Origin: Gammaproteobacteria bacterium
GTDB lineage: Bacteria > Pseudomonadota > Gammaproteobacteria > Steroidobacterales > Foliamicaceae
Direction: 5' to 3'
Assembly: GCA_026707445.1 (NCBI GenBank)
Contig: JAPOWV010000027.1
Location: 62,001-126,000, forward strand
Length of the DNA stretch: 64,000 bases
Position 1 is the stretch's first letter; every line of letters begins with the position of its first letter. The translations under genes were made by a program, and so were the position numbers. Below, in pieces: positions 60,609 through 64,000 of this stretch. A model generated the notes under the pieces. That model saw nothing but the letters and a program-made list of their open reading frames with translations, made no database searches and had not been told where the DNA came from.

Positions 60609-62957
60609 ATGGCGATGCGACAGGTCGAAGCACGATTTGCCGAGTGGGTAGTCGCCGCTCGCTGGCCCATCATCGCGGCTACCCTGATCCTGGTTGCAGT
60701 TGCTTCCTCCGGCAGCCTGTTTCTCGCGTTTTCCGCGAACTACCGCATCTTTTTCAGCGAGGACAATCCCCAGTTGCTGGCGCTTGAGTCCCTGGAAAAC
60801 ACGTATGGAAAGAGCGACAACGTCCTCTTCCTTATCGCGCCGGACGACGGTGACGCCACGTCGGAACAGGCACTTTCCACGGCCGTTTGGCTGACCGAGC
60901 GCGCATGGCAAGCACCCTATTCGCGGCGGGTCGATTCCATAGCCAACTTTCAGCACACTACGGCCGACGGCGATGATCTGTACGTGCGGGATCTCGTGGA
61001 TCCCGCCGATCTGGGTGATGCTCGGGCGAGGTCTCGAATCCGTGCGGCGGCTTTGGCCGATCCTCGACTCGCAGGCAGTGTCTTGTCCCGGCGCGGCGAC
61101 GTCAGCGCGGTCAGCGTTACCGTGGAATTGCCCGAGGAGCACCAGGCGGCCGCAGTAGCCGCGGTCGCCGAGTTTGCCCGCAAGGCGGCAGCCGAGGCGG
61201 AAGAGAGGTTTTCGGGCATCGATCTTCGTGTGGTAGGCACGGTAATGATCAACCAGACATTCTCGGAAGCATCGATAAGAAGCCAGGTGATTTTTCTTCC
61301 CGTAAGCCTTGCGATCATGGCCCTGGTTTTGGGGGTCCTGACGCGGGGACTGACAGGAGTGGCGGCAACCGGCCTGGTCATCGTCTTTTCAATTCTTGCT
61401 TCAATGGGCCTGGGTGGATGGGTCGGCCTGCCATTCACCCCGCCCACGGCCCCTGCTCCGACCATCGTGCTGATGATCGTGGTGGCCAATTGCGTACACC
61501 TGCTGGTTGCCTTGCAGCAGCGAATGCGCGCCGGAGATTCCAAGCGGGCCGCGATTGTCGAATCGGTCAGGCTCAACCTGCATCCGGTGTTCCTCGCAAG
61601 CGCGACAACGGCGCTCGGATTCTTGAGCATGAATTTCTCCGAGGTGCCGCCGTACCGCCACCTCGGGAACTTCGTCGCCTTCGGCATCGGCGCCTCGTTC
61701 CTGCTCTCGGTGACCTTCCTGCCTGCGGTGCTGTCGCTGCTGCCGATGCGCGCGGCGCGAGCGAAGCTTCCTCGCGAATCCGCCATGGCCGGCATTTCGG
61801 AATTTGTGCTGCGGAACAGGAAGGCGTTGCTTTGGGGATCGGGGGCCGTCGTAATCGCTTTGCTTTGGGCCATCCCACGCAACGAACTCAACGACGTCCT
61901 GGTGCATTTCTTCGATGAAAGCGTGGAATTTCGTCGGGATACGGATTTTCTAGACGAGCGGTTGAGCGGCAACACGGTGCTGGAATACTCGCTTGACTCG
62001 TCCATACCGGACGGCGTTACCGACCCCGCTTTTCTCGCCGACGTATCAGCCTTTGCCGACTGGTACCGGGAACAGCCGGCAATCCGGCACGTTGCAGTTA
62101 TTACCGATACGTTTCGGCAGCTCAACAAGAGCATGCATGGCGACGAGCCGTCCGCCTACCGGCTTCCGGAAAACCGGGAACTGGCTGCGCAATACCTTCT
62201 GCTGTACGAACTCTCCCTTCCCCAGGGCCTGGACCTGAACCATCAGATCGACACCGCCCGGTCGGCGACGCGCATGACGGTGACGGGCGAAACGCTTTCC
62301 TCCCGGGAAGTTCTGGAACTGAACGCGCGCGCCGGAACATGGCTGAAGGAAAACGCCCCGCGCATAGCCGGCGTCAACAGTTCGGGCCCCGCCGTATTGT
62401 TTGCCTATATCGGGCAGCGCAACATCCGCGCGATGCTGATCGGCACGATGGCGGCGCTCCTCGGTATTTCCGTCATACTGCTTGTGGCCCTGCGTTCGTT
62501 CCGGCTGGGCCTGGCAAGTCTCCTTCCCAATTTCATCCCCGCCGTGATTGGATTCGGCATTTGGGGGCTGACGATCGGCCAGGTCGGACTGGCGCTTTCC
62601 GTGGTCGTGGCCATGACTATCGGCATCGTAGTCGACGATACGGTGCATTTTCTGAGCAAATACCGCCGCGGGCGGCTGGAGCACGGTTATGCTTCCGAAG
62701 ACGCGGTCCGGTATGCGTTTCAGACGGCCGGACCCGCCCTGTTTACGACCACGACGGTGCTTGTGGCCGGTTTCCTGGTTTTCGTCCTGTCCCCGTTCAT
62801 TCCGACTGCCCAGGTCGGGCTTTTGACGGCGATGATTATTGCGTTCGCGCTGATCTGCGACCTACTGCTCCTGCCGCCGCTGTTGCTGGCGATAGACCGG
62901 CCTGCCGCAAAGGTCCCGGCGGCCACGCCGGTGGAATCAGCCGGATCGGGCGCCTGA
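60609..62957 (+). CDS. MMPL/RND-family exporter
   Basis: This 782-residue membrane transporter has two repeats, each with a helix, a large periplasmic domain and a five-helix bundle. PTAPAPTIVLMIVVANCVHLL in the first half and VVVAMTIGIVVDDTVHFLSKYRR in the second carry the MMPL/RND motifs. Family members move lipids or hydrophobic products. The IS element ends seven bases upstream and no ribosome site is visible, so its native leader may have been lost or replaced. Methyltransferase copy 2 follows by eight bases. Confidence 0.85.
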   Translation: MAMRQVEARFAEWVVAARWPIIAATLILVAVASSGSLFLAFSANYRIFFSEDNPQLLALESLENTYGKSDNVLFLIAPDDGDATSEQALSTAVWLTERAWQAPYSRRVDSIANFQHTTADGDDLYVRDLVDPADLGDARARSRIRAAALADPRLAGSVLSRRGDVSAVSVTVELPEEHQAAAVAAVAEFARKAAAEAEERFSGIDLRVVGTVMINQTFSEASIRSQVIFLPVSLAIMALVLGVLTRGLTGVAATGLVIVFSILASMGLGGWVGLPFTPPTAPAPTIVLMIVVANCVHLLVALQQRMRAGDSKRAAIVESVRLNLHPVFLASATTALGFLSMNFSEVPPYRHLGNFVAFGIGASFLLSVTFLPAVLSLLPMRAARAKLPRESAMAGISEFVLRNRKALLWGSGAVVIALLWAIPRNELNDVLVHFFDESVEFRRDTDFLDERLSGNTVLEYSLDSSIPDGVTDPAFLADVSAFADWYREQPAIRHVAVITDTFRQLNKSMHGDEPSAYRLPENRELAAQYLLLYELSLPQGLDLNHQIDTARSATRMTVTGETLSSREVLELNARAGTWLKENAPRIAGVNSSGPAVLFAYIGQRNIRAMLIGTMAALLGISVILLVALRSFRLGLASLLPNFIPAVIGFGIWGLTIGQVGLALSVVVAMTIGIVVDDTVHFLSKYRRGRLEHGYASEDAVRYAFQTAGPALFTTTTVLVAGFLVFVLSPFIPTAQVGLLTAMIIAFALICDLLLLPPLLLAIDRPAAKVPAATPVESAGSGA

Positions 62958-62965
62958 TCGCTGCC

Positions 62966-63832
62966 ATGGACGGCGCCCGACAGCCGCCCGGGAAACCGGC
63001 CAGCCCGGAGCTTTCCGTTCCCCCCCACTACGCGGCACTAACCGGCCCGATGCTGGTCATGAACGGGGACCTGCTGGCCTGCCATTTTGGGCTATGGGGG
63101 CCCGATACGGCCTCCGACGAGGAGGCGCTGCTGCGCGCCAACCAAGCTTTGTCCGGGGGCTGTGGCCTCAAGCCGGGGCGGCACGTACTGGACGCCGGAT
63201 GCGGCCTCGGGGGCACCGCGATCTGGCTTGCCCGTACCTATGGAGTACGAGTCACCGGGTTGACGAACTGCGAACCGCATATCGCAGTGGCGACGGATCA
63301 GGCCCAAAAGCACGGCTTCGGCCATCTGGTCGAGTTCCGCCACGGCGATTTCATGGATTTGCCCTTTTCGGAGGCCAGCTTCGATGCCGTGTTCAATCAC
63401 GAATCGTTCTGTTATGCCTCCGACAAACTCGCCTATCTTCGTGGTGTCTATCGTGCGCTCAAGCCGGGTGGCTGCTGGCAGGCCCTGGAAGGTCTCCTGA
63501 GCGGCGCGCCGCTCGGGGCGCAGCAGAAACATGTTCACGCCAGCATGCAATGGGGTTTTCGCATGCCTTCGCTGAGTTCTGTCCGGGAAGTGCTCGCAAC
63601 CCTCGAAGAGGCGGGCTTCATTCGGATACGCGAGGAGAACCTGGATTCGGAAGTGTCGCCGTCTACGGAACGGACGCGGAAGAAGTGGATGTCCTATCGG
63701 ATGGTTGTCCCGCCGCCGCGCGGCGAACTCCGCGCATACCACGAGTTCATGCAGGCGGCCATGGATTTCTACGAGGGGCTGCGCCAGGGCGCGTTTACCT
63801 ACCGCCTACTTTCCGGCACGAAGCCGGCATAG
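62966..63832 (+). CDS. SAM-dependent methyltransferase, RiPP locus, copy 2
   Basis: This 288-residue class I methyltransferase has the SAM motif VLDAGCGLGGTAIWLA, an acidic loop FRHGDFMDLPFSEASFD and YRALKPGGCWQALEG. It belongs to the same broad family as the enzyme at 58182 but is clearly divergent. The start ATG 62966 lies eight bases after the MMPL stop, so the two are co-transcribed. Confidence 0.82.
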   Translation: MDGARQPPGKPASPELSVPPHYAALTGPMLVMNGDLLACHFGLWGPDTASDEEALLRANQALSGGCGLKPGRHVLDAGCGLGGTAIWLARTYGVRVTGLTNCEPHIAVATDQAQKHGFGHLVEFRHGDFMDLPFSEASFDAVFNHESFCYASDKLAYLRGVYRALKPGGCWQALEGLLSGAPLGAQQKHVHASMQWGFRMPSLSSVREVLATLEEAGFIRIREENLDSEVSPSTERTRKKWMSYRMVVPPPRGELRAYHEFMQAAMDFYEGLRQGAFTYRLLSGTKPA

Positions 63833-63835
63833 GAA

Positions 63836-63853
63836 TCCCGGCTGCAGCCCGGG
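63836..63853 (+). terminator. Possible hairpin after methyltransferase copy 2
   Basis: A short GC palindrome (GGCTGCAGCC with flanking CCC/CGGG) lies just after the stop codon. No T-run follows, so terminator function is uncertain. Confidence 0.3.
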
Positions 63854-63901
63854 GTTCCCGTTGCGGCGAGCGGAGTCGTCCGGGCGCCGGGGGGCGCGAA
63901 T

Positions 63902-64000
63902 CTAACGGGAAGGCCCTGCGCCCGGAAAAGCCGTGCCGAGAAACAGCATAAAAACATAGGCCTTGATTTGCTTGAACCGGTCCTCGGCCAGCACGAACTT
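63902..64000 (-). CDS. Possible C-terminal end of an unidentified protein (partial)
   Basis: The minus strand is open from the window edge to a TAG at 63902-63904 and would end KAYVFMLFLGTAFPGAGPSR. It is too short to recognise and could be chance. Confidence 0.3.
   Translation of the reverse strand, partial: KFVLAEDRFKQIKAYVFMLFLGTAFPGAGPSR

Noticed and set aside
1-64000. tRNA or rRNA genes and integrase-type island ends
   Set aside because: No cloverleaf-like sequence, rRNA core or tyrosine/serine integrase was recognised by eye; the accessory island has no visible att sites.

Overview
The window is about 64 kb of high-G+C DNA that reads as the chromosome of a gammaproteobacterium. The strongest reasons are the pilMNO-pilQ-aroK-aroB order, mrcA divergent from pilM, ppsR divergent from ppsA, ybbA divergent from tesA, a glnK-amtB pair, msrPQ and a proteobacterial-type citrate synthase. 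I cannot place it below class; no rRNA or tRNA gene was seen.

Region 1 (1-36,000) is mostly housekeeping: PEP synthase and its regulator, a tesA-like esterase, pyrF, a dGTPase-like HD protein, aroB and aroK, a compact type IV pilus assembly operon, PBP1A, citrate synthase, ribosomal protein L31, msrA, a TPR-TonB protein, a TRAP-type binding protein coupled to an MFS carrier, msrQ/msrP, amtB/glnK, dacB, a HAD phosphatase, a CDP-alcohol phosphatidyltransferase, YggT, two tandem beta-lactamase-fold hydrolases, msrB, htpG, an L,D-transpeptidase and a LysM lytic transglycosylase. Three long inverted-repeat elements with different stems but related outer ends and loops lie between genes here.

Region 2 (about 36,200-52,000) is an accessory island: a SEC-C protein, a HipBA toxin-antitoxin pair with a promoter inside a 19-bp palindrome, a Cas4-like/RNase H-like nuclease, a lower-G+C protein with two GIY-YIG-like motifs, a ClpA-N-domain/HigA-type fusion, a WYL-regulated AAA+/CysQ cassette bracketed by direct repeats, a DUF4143 ATPase, a GIY-YIG/DUF4357 protein and a VapBC pair. 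The WYL operator and the start of the WYL gene occur twice. This suggests that the AAA-CysQ operon is an inserted module and that one regulator may drive both the AAA operon and the ClpN-HigA operon.

Region 3 (52,000-64,000) is a peptide natural-product (RiPP) locus. On the minus strand are an HlyD-type adaptor, a C39-peptidase ABC exporter and a second NHLM-type ABC exporter. Divergent from them are a SAM methyltransferase, an 88-residue nitrile-hydratase-leader (NHLP) precursor ending in the very short core LCCCGI, an IS5-like insertion sequence, an MMPL/RND exporter and a second methyltransferase. The likely scheme is modification of the tri-cysteine tail, cleavage after Ala-Gly by the C39 domain, and export. 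The window ends before any cyclodehydratase-type maturase is seen.
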